Assembly (NCBI GenBank): GCA_024734495.1
Contig: JALMQS010000128.1
Span: 19,329,244-19,393,243, forward strand
DNA from: Forficula auricularia
Lineage: Eukaryota; Arthropoda; Insecta; Dermaptera; Forficulidae
Reading direction: 5' to 3'
Length of the DNA stretch: 64,000 nucleotides
A program made the translations under genes and the position numbers. Below are positions 9,898 to 19,747 of the stretch, one piece after another. The number at the start of each line of letters is the position of its first letter. Position 1 is the first letter of the stretch. The notes below the pieces were generated by a model. It was not told where the DNA came from, did not search any database, and was given only the letters and a program-made list of their open reading frames with translations.

Positions 9898-10200
9898 ATA
9901 TATAAAATAGAAAAGTATGTGGATATATATGTATGTGGAAATGATCTGATTGGCCAGTGCATAGCCAATGCCAAAGCGTTAAATTATTAGAACGATTCTG
10001 ATTGGTCAGATAGTGATCGTGCTTAGGCAATGTGTTAAATAAATCTTTCCTTATTCTTCCTTATTTTTGAATCAATTTCATTCAGCACATTCTTTCGATA
10101 CTTACAGTAAGATTTTAAATTTCAATTATTAAATTGGTATGAACGAGACGCTCCCCGCCAGGGCTAGTGACGCTGGGCCGAAGGCCCGGTCGTCAGCTAG
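9893..10200 (+). mobile_element. short non-autonomous Helitron
   Basis: Starts TCTATATATATAAAATAG and ends with a GC-rich hairpin (GGGCCGAAGGCCC) followed by CTAG and then T, the classic Helitron 5'-TC / 3'-hairpin-CTRR pattern. Related 3' ends are at 29446 and about 30419. No coding sequence. Confidence 0.7.
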
Positions 10201-10417
10201 TTTAATTATAATTAAGAAACCCTTCTTACCATTTTTATAAAAATCTAAACCAATATATATTTTAAGACAATTTTGATTCATAGTTACAACACAGTTTCTG
10301 AGATAATAATGAATAAATAATGAAAAATGTATAAAAAAATGTACGCTGAAAATAATTTGGCAACAGCGCATTTATTTAACCAGTGAAAGATGTATAAAGC
10401 CCCTATGCGCTAGATTT
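10201..10417. other. gene-free AT-rich spacer
   Basis: Nothing supported. Confidence 0.4.
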
Positions 10418-11905
10418 TTTCATCATCATCATTGAGTATACAGTCCTAAGACTGGTTTGATGCAACAATCCGTCTCCACTCGACTCTGTCCTCCGCCAGC
10501 TGTTTAACCTCTCTAAATGTCTGGCATCCCATATCCCCAATTATTTGGTTGAAATATTCTAATCTGGGTCTTCCCCTTCCCCTTTTCTTTCCCACCTCCC
10601 TCTCCAAGATATCCCTAAGCAGTCCCCCATGTCTCAGTGTGTGCCCCATCATCTGACCTCTTCTCTTCTTCAGACTCTTCCACAAGGTTCTTCTTTCTCC
10701 GATTTTTCCAAGAACTTCTTCATTTGTAATTTTATCCATCCATTTGATATTCATCATTCTTCTGTAGCACCACATTTCGAAAGCCTCCAATCTCTTTCTC
10801 TCCGCTTTTCCAATTGTCCAGGTTTCACACCCGTACATGGCTATGCTCCATACATATGTCTTCAATAGCAACTTTCTGTTTGCTAAGCTGATTGAGGAGG
10901 AGCATAGTAGTTTTTGTTTTGAATTAAACCCCATTTTTGCTTGGGCAATTCTTGATTTAATTTCGTTTTTGCTCCTCCCATCCCATGTTATTTTACTTCC
11001 TAGGTAGCGGAATTCCTTAACTCCTTCTAGGTTTTCTTGGTTAATTTTGATGCATTCCTGTCTCGTTTGTTCTTTTTTTGTACATACTAGGACCTTGGTT
11101 TTATTCTTGTTTACTTTCATTTTGATTTCTTCTATTAGGATTTGGTTAATTCCATTCAAGGCGTCCTCTAATTCTTTTTTATTGCTTCCTAGAAGGGCAA
11201 TGTCATCGGCAAATCTTAACATAGCGATCTTTTGACCTTGGATTTCTATACCTGTATCAATTTTGTCTTTGAATTCTTTAATCGCTTCTTCTATGTATAA
11301 GTTGAAAATCATGGGTGACAGCACACATCCTTGTCTTACACCTTTTTTTATTTTGGCTTCTCTTTGTTCATCACCAATATTTATAATTGCCGTCTGGTTT
11401 TGATATAGATTGTAGATTAGTCTTCTCTCTCTGAATTTTATTCCCGCCTGTTTTAATATTTTAAACATAATTTCCCAATTGACGTTATCGAATGCTTTTT
11501 CTAGGTCTATGAATCCGATGTAGACAGATTCTTCCCTGATAAAAGCCCTTTCTATTATTAGTCTAAGAGAGAGAATTGCTTCTCGGGTGCCTCTGTTTCT
11601 TCTAAAGCCGAACTGGTCTTCCCCCAGATTTTCTTCAACTCTTTGTTCTATTCTTCTTTGGATTATTTTGGTTAGGATTTTGGAGGCATGTGAGGTTAGG
11701 CTAATGGTCCTGAAATTTTCACATTTATCCGCGCCTGTCTTTTTGGGAAGTGTGACTATTTTGTTTTTTTGGAAATCTTTTGGGATGATTCCCAATTTAT
11801 AGATTTTGCTAATTAGTTCAAAAAGTTTGTCACGTGCCTTTTCTCCAGAGTTCTTTTAGGATTTCAGCTTGTATATTGTCTATTCCGGGTGATTTTTTCA
11901 AAATT
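10418..11905 (-). mobile_element. RTE-like non-LTR retrotransposon, 5'-truncated
   Basis: Minus-strand element. The 3' end (at 10418-10440) is a short (ATG/GAT)n tail, not poly(A), as in RTE-type LINEs. The 5' end stops near 11905 inside the fingers region of the RT, so the endonuclease is missing. Confidence 0.75.
10446..11890 (-). pseudogene. reverse transcriptase of RTE-like LINE
   Basis: A 449-residue open frame (11795-10446), extended upstream to about 11890 through one frameshift near 11845 (KSPGIDNIQAEILKELW in another frame). RT motifs appear in order: FRTISLTSHASKILTKIIQ, DQFGFRRNRGTREAI, GFIDLEKAFDNVNW (motif A Asp), KGVRQGCVLSPMIFNLYIE, RFADDIALL (catalytic FADD), then the YLG, CETWT and C-terminal GRPRLEYFNQIIGDM regions. 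Catalytic residues look intact; the lesions are 5' truncation and the frameshift. Clade is tentative: RTE-like from the C-terminal layout and 3' tail. Confidence 0.85.
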
Positions 11906-12004
11906 ATAAAATTATAAAATTTTCATATCATCACATCATATAACGTAGGAGTTGATTACATTTGTTAAAAAATAACAAAAACAATTTTTATAGAAAATTT
12001 TTAG

Positions 12005-12235
12005 CTTTTAAAATATATTTTATCTGTCATTTTAATATAAAAATATTCAAACTCTTACAATGGTTCCAAATTTGTCAAACGAGCACGGGATTGGCTAGAA
12101 TCGGTACATAAACAGCAAAAAGTATTGGGCTTATGAATTATGAATCCTTATTGTCTGTTCTATATACTCTAGCATTAACTTTTTGCTAGGATTTTCGCGA
12201 AACAACTACCTTAATGAAAAATACTGTCTACGTCT
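12005..12235 (+). repeat. 230-bp direct repeat, copy 1
   Basis: From TTATCTGTCATTTTAATATA to CGCGAAACAACTACCTTAA. Copy 2 (12665-12842 plus 13108-13145) is the same sequence interrupted by a hammerhead foldback. No coding potential. Confidence 0.75.
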
Positions 12236-12354
12236 ACATATATATAAAATTTTCATGAGGTGTAATGTAGACGTTGATTACATTTGTTAATAAAAAATAA
12301 CAAATCGATTTTTATAGAAATTTAAAGTGTATTTTATCTATAATAATAAAATTT
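12236..12354 (+). repeat. Helitron-like 5' end fragment
   Basis: TCTACATATATATAAAATTT resembles the Helitron start at 9893, followed by a block related to 11905-12000. No 3' end found. Confidence 0.35.
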
Positions 12355-12655
12355 GAGTAAGATACGAGGTAGGTTTCACAAAAAAAGAAATAAAACAAAA
12401 TTGAGTTTTGAATTCGACATATTTCGGGGGTTAGCCCATCATCAGGAGTCTAAGAAAACTGATTATATATTGGAAAAATAGTTTTACAAGTAACAATTTT
12501 TAAAAAAAATTTTAAATGTATGTGGTGAGGGGAAATATATCGAATTCAAAACTCAATTTTGTTTTATTTCTTTTTTGTGAAACCTACTCGTATCTTACTC
12601 AAGTTTTATTATTATATTAAAATGTTTCACCTAGAACCAACACAGAACTCCTTAA
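12355..12655. mobile_element. hammerhead foldback (family B), one ribozyme arm
   Basis: Inverted arms: left 12355-12450 and right about 12530-12610, both with GAATTCAAAACTCAATTTTG and GTGAAACCTAC. The left arm has a full hammerhead; the right arm keeps only GAAATATATC and the downstream part. The tail GTTTCACCTAGAACCAACAC follows at 12625. Confidence 0.75.
12408..12450 (-). ncRNA. minimal hammerhead ribozyme motif (family B)
   Basis: Minus strand: CTGATGA (12445-12439), extra T, stem II GGG/CCC, GAAA (12425-12422). The segment ATATGT is self-complementary with a U-G pair. Cleavage is predicted after GTC (12418-12416). Stem I is weak. Confidence 0.7.
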
Positions 12656-12957
12656 AAGTTATTGTATTTTATCTGTCATTTTAATATAAAAATATTCAAT
12701 CTCTTACAATGGTGCCAGATTTGTCAAACGAGCCCGTGCTGGGATTGGCTAGAATCGGTACATAAACAGCAAAAAGTTTTGGGCCTATGAATTATGAATC
12801 CTTATTGTCCGTTCTATATACTCTATCATTAACTTTTTGCTAATCACATTTAGGGAACGCGGTGTTGGTTTATAGTGAAACATTGTTAAAATTAAATTAG
12901 GTTGGAGTTGGTGGTAGATTCACAAGGAGAAAAATTAAAATATAAAGATTTTTTTAG

Positions 12958-13000
12958 TTTACTCTATATATTTCGAAGCTCTTAACTCATCGTCAGGAGA
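12958..13000 (-). ncRNA. minimal hammerhead ribozyme motif (family C)
   Basis: Minus strand: CTGACGA (12996-12990), extra T, a GAG...CTTC stem II, GAAA (12974-12971), self-complementary ATATAT, cleavage triplet AUA, then stem I CTC/GAG. Confidence 0.68.
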
Positions 13001-13016
13001 ACATTGAGTCAATGTT

Positions 13017-13043
13017 CTGACGATGAGTAGAAATATATAGAGT
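13017..13043 (+). ncRNA. defective hammerhead, stem II deleted
   Basis: CTGACGA (13017-13023) is followed after only six bases by GAAA (13030-13033), so stem II is lost. The rest mirrors the intact minus-strand motif at 12958-13000. Confidence 0.65.
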
Positions 13044-13145
13044 AAACTAAAAAAATCTTTGTATTTTAATTTTTCTCCTTGTGAAACACCACCAACTCCA
13101 ACCTAATTTAACTTTTTGCTAGTATTGTCGCGAAACAACTACCTT

Positions 13146-13967
13146 AAAGAACCCTAAAAATCGCTAGCATGAGAAGAAATCGGTATTTCTGCTGGCGATT
13201 TGGTAACCGCGATCGAATTCCCGATGAAACTGGCTTTTTTTCCTAGATCTTCTGGAAGAGATAATAATAAACGATTTCTTTTATCCTCAATTAACAATGC
13301 CATTAGATTTATAGGAATGAATAATGATAATATTAATTTTCCCGAAAAAAACATGTTGTGCTGGTATATCTTGCACACCAGTGAAGCAAAGGCTGCAGTT
13401 GTGTGTGTGAGCAGAGCAAAGGTTGCACGCATGCAAGACCATTTCCGTGAAGTGGTCGCGTGTACCCCAGTGGGAAAGGGTCAAAGGTTTGGGGGCAGGA
13501 TTGGGGTGGTTACCCTCTGCGACTAGACGCTGGGGGTGTTTGTCCCCGGGGCTCTCCACCGGCCGATTTACATTCACTCAATCAGACATTATTTTGTATG
13601 GCATTCGTTTGGCCACGCACCAGTCATTTCGATTGGCCATAATCTAAAATCTTTTCCAAACAAAAATGGAGAATCAATTTTTATGGCTTATTAATTAATT
13701 TTATTTTTTATTATTATTATTTTTTATCAAGCTTCCTCCTTTCTTGAACGGGTGAAAAAACATTAAGAAATTATTTTTCTTCCATTCCTCCCTCTCTCCC
13801 TTTTGCGAAGAGGTTACTTTAGACTTTACTAAATTTAATTAAATATTTTTTCTAAAACTTGGAAGAAAAAAATCATTTTCAATAAAACCTATAAAAAATA
13901 ATTCATATCAGGGATTGGCATTTTATAAAATAACAATTTTATTTAAAACATAATTACAATTGAGTGG
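13146..13967. other. apparently unique DNA, no gene recognised
   Basis: Segment 13380-13640 is richer in G+C than its surroundings and open in several frames, but the frames overlap on both strands and none resembles a known protein. Pyrimidine-rich stretch at 13725-13805. It may be single-copy spacer. Confidence 0.4.
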
Positions 13968-14025
13968 ATATTGATGAGGCAGTCCAAAAAAAGAAGAAGA
14001 TAATTTATACTATATTTTTATTCAT

Positions 14026-14067
14026 AAACCGACGTTTCGGAGGCTATTCCCTACTTCTTCAGGGTCT
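14026..14067 (-). ncRNA. minimal hammerhead ribozyme motif (family A)
   Basis: Minus strand: CTGAAGA (14062-14056), GAAA (14038-14035), self-complementary ACGT, cleavage after GTC (14033-14031). Stem I AGACC/GGTTT is the same as in the motif at 191-233. Stem II pairing is slightly imperfect. Confidence 0.75.
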
Positions 14068-14333
14068 GTAATCAATTAAAATGGGATTTGGCCATCATTA
14101 CAAACAAGATAATCACAAGTTTTTTTTATAAATACAATTAATACATAATTAATGTAAACGCACCAGTAATGGGGCCATGCTCCTATAATTTTTTATTTTT
14201 GTAAATTTTTTGCAGAGTGCTAAAACTGCGGTTACAGGTGTAGGGCAGATGATAGAATGACAGGTAAAAATTTGGACCAGTTTGCTTTATTTTACAGTAG
14301 TGGAAATTCAGTTTTACTTCAATTTTTCTCTTA

Positions 14334-14655
14334 GGGCCGGTTGTATGTCCCAAAGTAAATGCTTTTTACCACTAACACAGGGTAGATGGACAATGGACGG
14401 ATTGGGATTACCCTGTGTTAGGGCCGGTTAGTATGTCGCAAAGTAAATGCTTTTCATCACTAACCAAGGGTAGATGGTAAATGGAGGGGCTGGGATGGCC
14501 AATCAGATGACAGGAACTTTCAGTGCCTGTCATCTGATTGGCCATCATCTCCATTTACCATCTACCATTTGTTAGTGGTAAAAAGCATTTACTTTGCGTC
14601 ATACAACCGGCCCTTAGTGGTAAAAAGCATTTACTTTGCGACTTACAACCAGCCC
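14334..14655. mobile_element. PIF/Harbinger-like MITE (outer)
   Basis: Ends GGGCCGGTTGTATGTC and its approximate inverse ending AACCAGCCC, with TTA duplications at 14331-14333 and 14656-14658. A close relative is nested inside it. Confidence 0.7.
14421..14613. mobile_element. PIF/Harbinger-like MITE (inner, nested)
   Basis: Same family: ends GGGCCGGTTAGTATG and CATACAACCGGCCC, TTA duplications at 14418-14420 and 14614-14616. The interior is itself palindromic (ATCTGATTGGCCATC block). Confidence 0.72.
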
Positions 14656-14857
14656 TTAGATGGCCCATTACTGGTTTACCTTATATACAATTTTTTTTTT
14701 AATCAAAAATATTCTACTCACTTTGAAAAGTCAGTGAAGAAAATCCAATGCGTTATTAAAAAAAATGTATATAATTTTGTATTAATTGTGTTTATAAAAA
14801 TTTTTTTAGTGATGATCTTTTTTGTAATGATGACCAAATCCCATTTTAATTGATTAC

Positions 14858-14901
14858 AGACCCTGAAGAAGGAGGGAATAGCCTTCGAAACGACGGTTTA
14901 T
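14858..14901 (+). ncRNA. hammerhead motif with mutated cleavage site
   Basis: CTGAAGA 14863-14869, stem II GGAGG/CCTTC, GAAA 14887-14890, but the cleavage triplet is GAC instead of GUC, which also breaks the ACGT symmetry. Predicted inactive, unlike its mirror at 14026-14067. Confidence 0.72.
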
Positions 14902-15237
14902 GACTAAAAATATAGTATAAATTATCTTATCTTTTTTGGACTGCCTCATCAATATTCACTCAATTTCACTTTTCAGTCCGTCTCCAAAAATTACTTCAAT
15001 CTTCATAATTACAATAATTTACGGTAACTAAGATATAAGCTAATAAATACCTACGTAAAGTAAAGAAAATTTTTGAAATTATTTTTAGAAAACTTTTTAA
15101 AATTTAAAATGCTATCTTTCTATATTTGATTCACTCGCGAATCGAATGCAGAGGTGATTTTTGTCAGATATTAAGTAATAATAATATCTGAATTTATATA
15201 TTTCTGTATAAGAAATAATGAATTTTAAAATATTTTT

Positions 15238-15625
15238 CCAATTAATATATTAAATAATAATTAATATATCAAAGAGAGTTATTTTTGAGCACGTTTTTAA
15301 ACAAGGTATACATATCGCTAGACTACTGCTGGTTGAGGCTATTGGAGTCAGCTGAATCTTAAATCTGGACCAAGAGAAATGAAAAAGATTCCAATAGCCT
15401 CAACCAGCAGTAGTCTAGCGATAAATGTTGTAATTAATTTGTATTGATGTTTGTTAATGTATTATAGCTAGATTGTATTGATGTTTGGAGGACCTAGCCA
15501 CCGAGGACTTGTGCCTCTAAGCAGGTCGAGGAATAAAGATTTATTTATATATCTTGTTTAAAAACGGTGTCAAAAATAACTCTCTTTGATATATTAATTA
15601 TTATTTAATATATTAATTGGAAAAA
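15238..15625. repeat. inverted repeat upstream of the PLE RT fragment
   Basis: Left arm 15238-15345 pairs with 15395-15420 and 15548-15625 (shared TAATATATCAAAGAGAGTTA and GACTACTGCTGGTTGAGG). About 130 nt in the right arm, ending in GGTCGAGGAATAAAGA, have no partner. It could be another PLE terminal repeat, but no hammerhead core is present. Confidence 0.6.
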
Positions 15626-15969
15626 TACTAGATCTATGCTTGAACCACCTCCTTAAAAACATTTTTGTTCCTACTTTCTCGATTAAAAATTCTTTCGAAC
15701 TAATAGATTCTCTTCAAGATGTAAAAATTCAAAATTCGTTCAAACATATTTCTTTCGATATTAAAAATATGTTCCCCTCAATCCCACTTGCTGACCTCAA
15801 AAATATTATGTCCAAACTTATTGAATCAAAATTTGTTGAACCCACCCAAAGAACACAAATTAAAACTCTTTTAGATCTATGCCTGAACCAAAATTACCTA
15901 GAATTTTATATTTTAAATTTTAAAAAGTTTTCTAAAAGAAATTTCAAAAATTTCCTTTACTTTATTTAA
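15626..15969 (+). pseudogene. Penelope-like reverse transcriptase fragment
   Basis: A 109-residue open frame from 15640. It shows the PLE arrangement: KNSFELIDSLQDVKI, then SFDIKNMFPSIPLADL (RT motif A; the Asp is a metal ligand), then LLDLCLNQNYLEF before the palm continues. The rest of the RT (including the DD box) and the GIY-YIG endonuclease are missing: the frame runs into an AT-rich sequence and then directly into a 3' tail. That tail (from 15966) matches the tails of hammerhead family B. Family assignment is from motif recall and fairly firm. The element is internally deleted. Confidence 0.72.
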
Positions 15970-16010
15970 AATGTTTCACCAAGAACCTACACCATTCTCC
16001 ATGAACAAAA
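15966..16010 (+). repeat. PLE 3' tail shared with hammerhead repeats
   Basis: AAAATGTTTCACCAAGAACC followed by TACACC; compare 3544-3570 and 12621-12647. An inverted relative lies near 55570-55605. Confidence 0.65.
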
Positions 16011-16179
16011 AAAAATACTATTATAACTACATTTTTGAGAAACCAATGAAAAACTTTTAAATACACCTAAGTCATTAAATTTTTAAGAAAATAAATCAAG
16101 AGCCTCGTTTACACTAGAGCTATTCGAGGGTCGTGAGACATATTTTATTTGATATATTGCCCTTATTTTGCTTTTATTA

Positions 16180-16700
16180 ATCGACTTCAAAAAAGGAGGA
16201 GGTTCTCAATTCGACTGAATTTTTTTTTGTGTCTATGTTACCTAATATGTTCGCCAATTGTGAACCTATTTTGATGATTTTTTATGCATTGGGTTCACTC
16301 TAGTTTCCGATTGGTAAAAATATAAATTTCATTGGTATTGGATCTTTTTTGTTATGTTTGTTCAGGCATAACTTCTTTGTTTATGAACCGATTTTAATCA
16401 TTCTTTCTGTGTTTGGATCAGTATAGCTCCAAGATAGTCAAAATACCTAACTATTTATTTATTTATTTATTTTATGTATGTTCAGCTAGAACTTTATTGC
16501 CACGTGGAACTATTTCGATAATTCTTTTTTTTTAATTTTTAGGGGTGGTCCCATATTAATTTGATCAAGTTCTGATGATATGATCAATGATAAAATAACG
16601 TAAATCTCCAATTCTTATTTTAACAAAGTCAGAATTTTTTCGATCTCAGCTTAAAATATCAATCAAAATCTTAAAAAAAGTGCTTCTCGAAAGATGAAGG
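16180..16700 (+). repeat. 'GACTTCAAAAAAGGAGGAGG' dispersed repeat
   Basis: Starts CGACTTCAAAAAAGGAGGAG and continues through TGAACC...TTTTGATGATTTTT to a TTTGATCAAGTTCTGATGAT block. Further copies: 24080-24440 (minus) and 24721-25080 (plus). Repeats of this type are common in insects. Non-coding. Confidence 0.6.
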
Positions 16701-16982
16701 TGTTTACAATGTAAAAACCCATGACGACATCTAGTTCACATTTCAAATAGGAATAACATTTATTTCTACATATTAGGACGTTTTGGAGCAAAAATTTTTT
16801 AATTTTTCAATATTATTACTTGAATAAGGATTTTTGTCGTTGAACTTAATTCTGAATTGAAATTCAAAACAACTATGTGCCAAATTTCAATCTTAAAGGG
16901 TTCGTGGATAAAAATCACTTTTCATTTTTCTTCCCTCCAAATTCGCCTAGTAGTACAATGTTTAAAACTATATAGTCACTAC
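16701..16982. other. gene-free AT-rich spacer
   Basis: Nothing supported. Confidence 0.4.
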
Positions 16983-17155
16983 CGAGGGGTGAACAGCGAC
17001 CTAAAATTGTGTACACCTACTTCCACTTCCACTTTCATTTCCAAGTAGAAGACAATAGTTGACAATAGATTATCTAATGAATTCTAAAGTAATTACAAAT
17101 AATTTCAAAGACGGAGTACACCTAGTTCCAATCGCGGTTCACCCCACGGTAACTA
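16983..17155. mobile_element. hAT MITE, CGAGGGGTGAACCGCG family
   Basis: Same ends as the 5586 copy. Flanks TCACTAC and TAACTAC may be a decayed duplication. Interior shows TGTACACCTACTTCCACTTC and the inverse. Confidence 0.7.
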
Positions 17156-17259
17156 CACTAACGAGCAAAGAAATGAAATCACTCTCTTTTCATTAATTTA
17201 ATGATACATCGTATGTTTCTTTGTAATTTATTAGAAATTTAAATATTTTTTTTAAACGG

Positions 17260-17640
17260 GGGGGGGGGGGGGATACTAAATATAAATAATGCTTAAATAA
17301 AGTGTTTATTATTATTTTATTTTTTTATTTTTTTCTGATGTATTTGAATAATATCCAATCACCAAAATTTTCATTTTTTCCTAATTTTTCATTCCAATAC
17401 AAATAATTAAAAATTAACTGGATGAGTTTTGATGTAAAACATATGGATTTAATCTTTAATCTTTGGCTTTAATACGGTATAATTTATATTAATATAACAT
17501 TATTTATATTTGAGAATGAAAATTACATTTAACAACTCGCAAGGGAGGTGATTCCATTTCTTTGCACGTGAGTGTATATAGATTCTATACAGATTTCAAG
17601 AATCTATATAGGATCTATTATTTACCATAGTTACTATATA
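17260..17640. other. gene-free AT-rich DNA with a G16 run
   Basis: Homopolymer of about 16 G at 17259-17274, otherwise nothing recognisable. Confidence 0.5.
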
Positions 17641-18312
17641 CACTGAAGTGCAAAGAAATCGATCCACCAATAAAAACTTTATTAAATAGTAAATTATTTT
17701 TAATTTTTTTACAAGGAACCATACATTATTGAAATTATTGCTTATTGCAAGTCTAATTGTCACTTGTTGTTGACTTAGCCCTTGATTAATTAGGCACACA
17801 CTTTGAACTGCTTGAACTTCAGAAACAAGGGGTGAACCGCGACATAAAATCGTGTACACACTTTCATTTCCAAGTAGAAGACAAAAGATGACAATAGATT
17901 ATCTAATGAATTTCAAAGTAATTCCAAATAATTCCAAAGACGGTGTACACCTAATTCCAATCGCGGATCACCCTCGTTCAGAAATATCCATTTTGTATAT
18001 TTTATTTTTCTATCAATGAAGCTTAATTCGAAATTATTCATTTTATTGATATTTCAAATGGAATTTGATCTTTTATTAAAACTTTATTTAAATTAAAGTA
18101 ATATTGAAAAATTATGATAATTTGTAATTGTAACTTTTAATTTAATTTTACTTATTTTTTTTATAAATTTCAATAATTATCAACAATATTTATTGAATAT
18201 GTTAGTTTAAGAGTTAATGAAACAAATTATATGTATATTTGTAAAAATTTTAAAAATAATTTGCTATTTAATAAAGTTTTTATTAGTGGGTCGATTTTTT
18301 TGCACCGTACTG
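17641..18312. mobile_element. mariner-type MITE with nested hAT MITE
   Basis: Inverted ends CACTGAAGTGCAAAGAAATC and the complement of CAGTACGGTGCAAAAAAATC, flanked by TA on both sides. Arms are long (over 50 bp). Same family as 6436-9318. Split by the hAT MITE at 17826-17976. Confidence 0.8.
17826..17976. mobile_element. hAT MITE with perfect 8-bp duplication
   Basis: Target duplication TTCAGAAA at 17818-17825 and 17977-17984. Ends CAAGGGGTGAACCGCGAC and the complement of CGAGGGTGATCCGCGATT. Confidence 0.85.
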
Positions 18313-18455
18313 TAGTTTGAAACATTGTGCTACTAGGCAGTAGCGTAGCCAGAAAAATTGTCTGGGGGGGGGGGTCAATCTAGAAAGCAAAATACTTATT
18401 GAAGGAGACAATAAAAGAGTGTGTCTTCTGCTGGAATTATAAATTTTATTTATTT

Positions 18456-18503
18456 ATAACGAGACTATAGTTTCGAGGGCTTTGCCCTCTTCATCAGTCT
18501 ATT
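18456..18503 (-). ncRNA. minimal hammerhead ribozyme motif (family D, left)
   Basis: Minus strand: CTGATGA (18497-18491), extra A, strong 6-bp stem II GAGGGC/GCCCTC, GAAA (18474-18471), self-complementary ACTATAGT, cleavage after GTC (18465-18463). Confidence 0.82.
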
Positions 18504-18529
18504 ACAATGTATTCACAGGAATTAATTTA

Positions 18530-19345
18530 GTTAACTTCAATTCAAACAAGACTCAATGTTGTCTAATTTCTAGGCGCGAAAATAGAGATTTCCCTGATAT
18601 TCACTTCGATTCGAATACCCTGAAAATGTGTGACAGCCTATCCATGTTGGGCGTCTCTGTCGCATCTGACCTGTCTTGGAATGAACACATCTCCTCTGTG
18701 GCGAAATCTGCAGCAAGGAAGATTGGCTTCTTATTCAGGTCCAAGCGATTTTACAAACCCCCACAACTTCTCACCATCTACAAGGCCCAAATCCGCCCCT
18801 ATCTCGAATACGGCTCTCATCTGTGGAGAGGAGCCTCAAAATATTCTCTTGCTACCCTTGATGCAATTCAGAAACGAGCCGTCAGGCTAATTGACGATTC
18901 TACCCTCACCGACTCCCTCGACTCGCTGGCTCATCGAAGAGATGTCTCCGCCCTTTCCCTTTTCTATAGATACTATCACGGCAGGTGCTCTGATGAGATA
19001 AAATCAATAATTCCCCAAAGCATGCTTTGCACGCAGCACACGTTTTGCCGACTCCCAACACTCTTTCGCGGTCAAATTAGAAAAGTGCCGGACCACTTCA
19101 TTCTCGAATTCATATATCCCCATGACTTCAAGGAACTGGAACTCTCTCCCAGCCTCTATCTTTCCCAGCACCTATGATCTTCAAACCTTTCAAAACCAGG
19201 GTGCATAGACACCTACGTCTACACCCTCTCACTTAAACAACTTTCCCTTCTCTTCGGTAATGCAAGGGTCTTTCGAGATCCATAGGGGCTACATCTTTAC
19301 TGGTGCACCCCTTCTTGCATTCGATTGCATTAAAAAAAAAAAAAA
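18530..19345 (+). pseudogene. 5'-truncated jockey-type LINE inserted in the foldback
   Basis: Same LINE as at 2238. It begins within the segment encoding LVNFNSNKTQCCLISRREN and ends in an A tail at 19332-19345. One frameshift near 19013 (CCCC shortened) throws the C-terminus out of frame. The residues upstream of LVNF in the longest ORF come from the host foldback. AATTTA flanks both sides; it is either a duplication or 5' microhomology, because the LINE also has ATTTAG at this point. Confidence 0.85.
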
Positions 19346-19676
19346 TTTATGAATGAAAGTTTAAAATCTTTCATGTGGTTAGGTTAAGAAAATATACAGT
19401 GTGGGTAAGTTCAGAATTGAAATTTGTACTTGTTTTATTATTTTGGCTGTAGGTGGCTTTCGTGAAGTTTATATTTTAGCCGCTATTTTTAAAATAAAGC
19501 TTTCGGGAATTTCTATTCTTCTTCTTTATTTTAAAAATAGCGGCTAAAATATAAACTTCACGAAAGCCACCTACAGCCAAAATAATAAAACAAGTACAAA
19601 TTTCAATTCTGAACTTACCCACACTGTATATTTTCTTAACCTAACCACATGAAAGATTTTAAACTTTCATTCATAA
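19346..19676. repeat. inner palindrome of the foldback
   Basis: Arms 19346-19499 and 19524-19676 are near-perfect inverse copies (GTAGGTGGCTTTCGTGAAG and its complement). Transcribed, this would fold to a hairpin of about 150 bp. Confidence 0.88.
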
Positions 19677-19699
19677 ATTAATTCCTGTGAATACATTGT

Positions 19700-19747
19700 A
19701 ATAGACTGATGAAGAGGGCAAAGCCCTCGAAACTATAGTCTCGTTAT
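19700..19747 (+). ncRNA. minimal hammerhead ribozyme motif (family D, right)
   Basis: CTGATGA 19706-19712, extra A713, stem II GAGGGC/GCCCTC, GAAA 19729-19732, ACTATAGT self-complementary, cleavage after C19740 (GUC). Mirror of 18456-18503. Confidence 0.83.

Larger units (their letters stand above)
12843..13107. mobile_element. hammerhead foldback (family C) with 14-bp target duplication
   Basis: Flanked by TTAACTTTTTGCTA at 12829-12842 and 13108-13121. Comparison with copy 1 shows it is an insertion. Inverted arms carry GGTTGGAGTTGGTGG at the outside and a hammerhead at the inside. A duplication of this size fits target-primed PLE or LINE-type insertion. Confidence 0.8.
12665..13145 (+). 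repeat. 230-bp direct repeat, copy 2, interrupted
   Basis: Matches copy 1 (12005-12235) on both sides of the insertion 12843-13107, so copy 1 serves as the empty site. Confidence 0.75.
13968..14960. mobile_element. hammerhead foldback (family A) with nested MITEs
   Basis: Inverted arms about 13968-14180 and 14657-14960. The outer parts share TGAGGCAGTCCAAAAAA and ATTTATACTATATTTTTA in inverse. Each arm holds a hammerhead. The spacer contains the two nested MITEs at 14334-14655. Confidence 0.8.

Noticed and set aside
9722..9990. ORFs with YLSI repeats
   Set aside because: Translation of a TCTA microsatellite.
10629..11802. Plus-strand ORFs at 10629, 11047 and 11587
   Set aside because: Antisense shadows of the RTE-like reverse transcriptase.
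13154..13647. Several overlapping ORFs on both strands as a host exon
   Set aside because: Mutually overlapping frames with no known domain and no convincing splice sites; left as unique DNA.
16571..16600. TTCTGATGATATGATC as a hammerhead core
   Set aside because: No stem II and no GAAA follow; the same phrase recurs at 25012 as part of a dispersed repeat.
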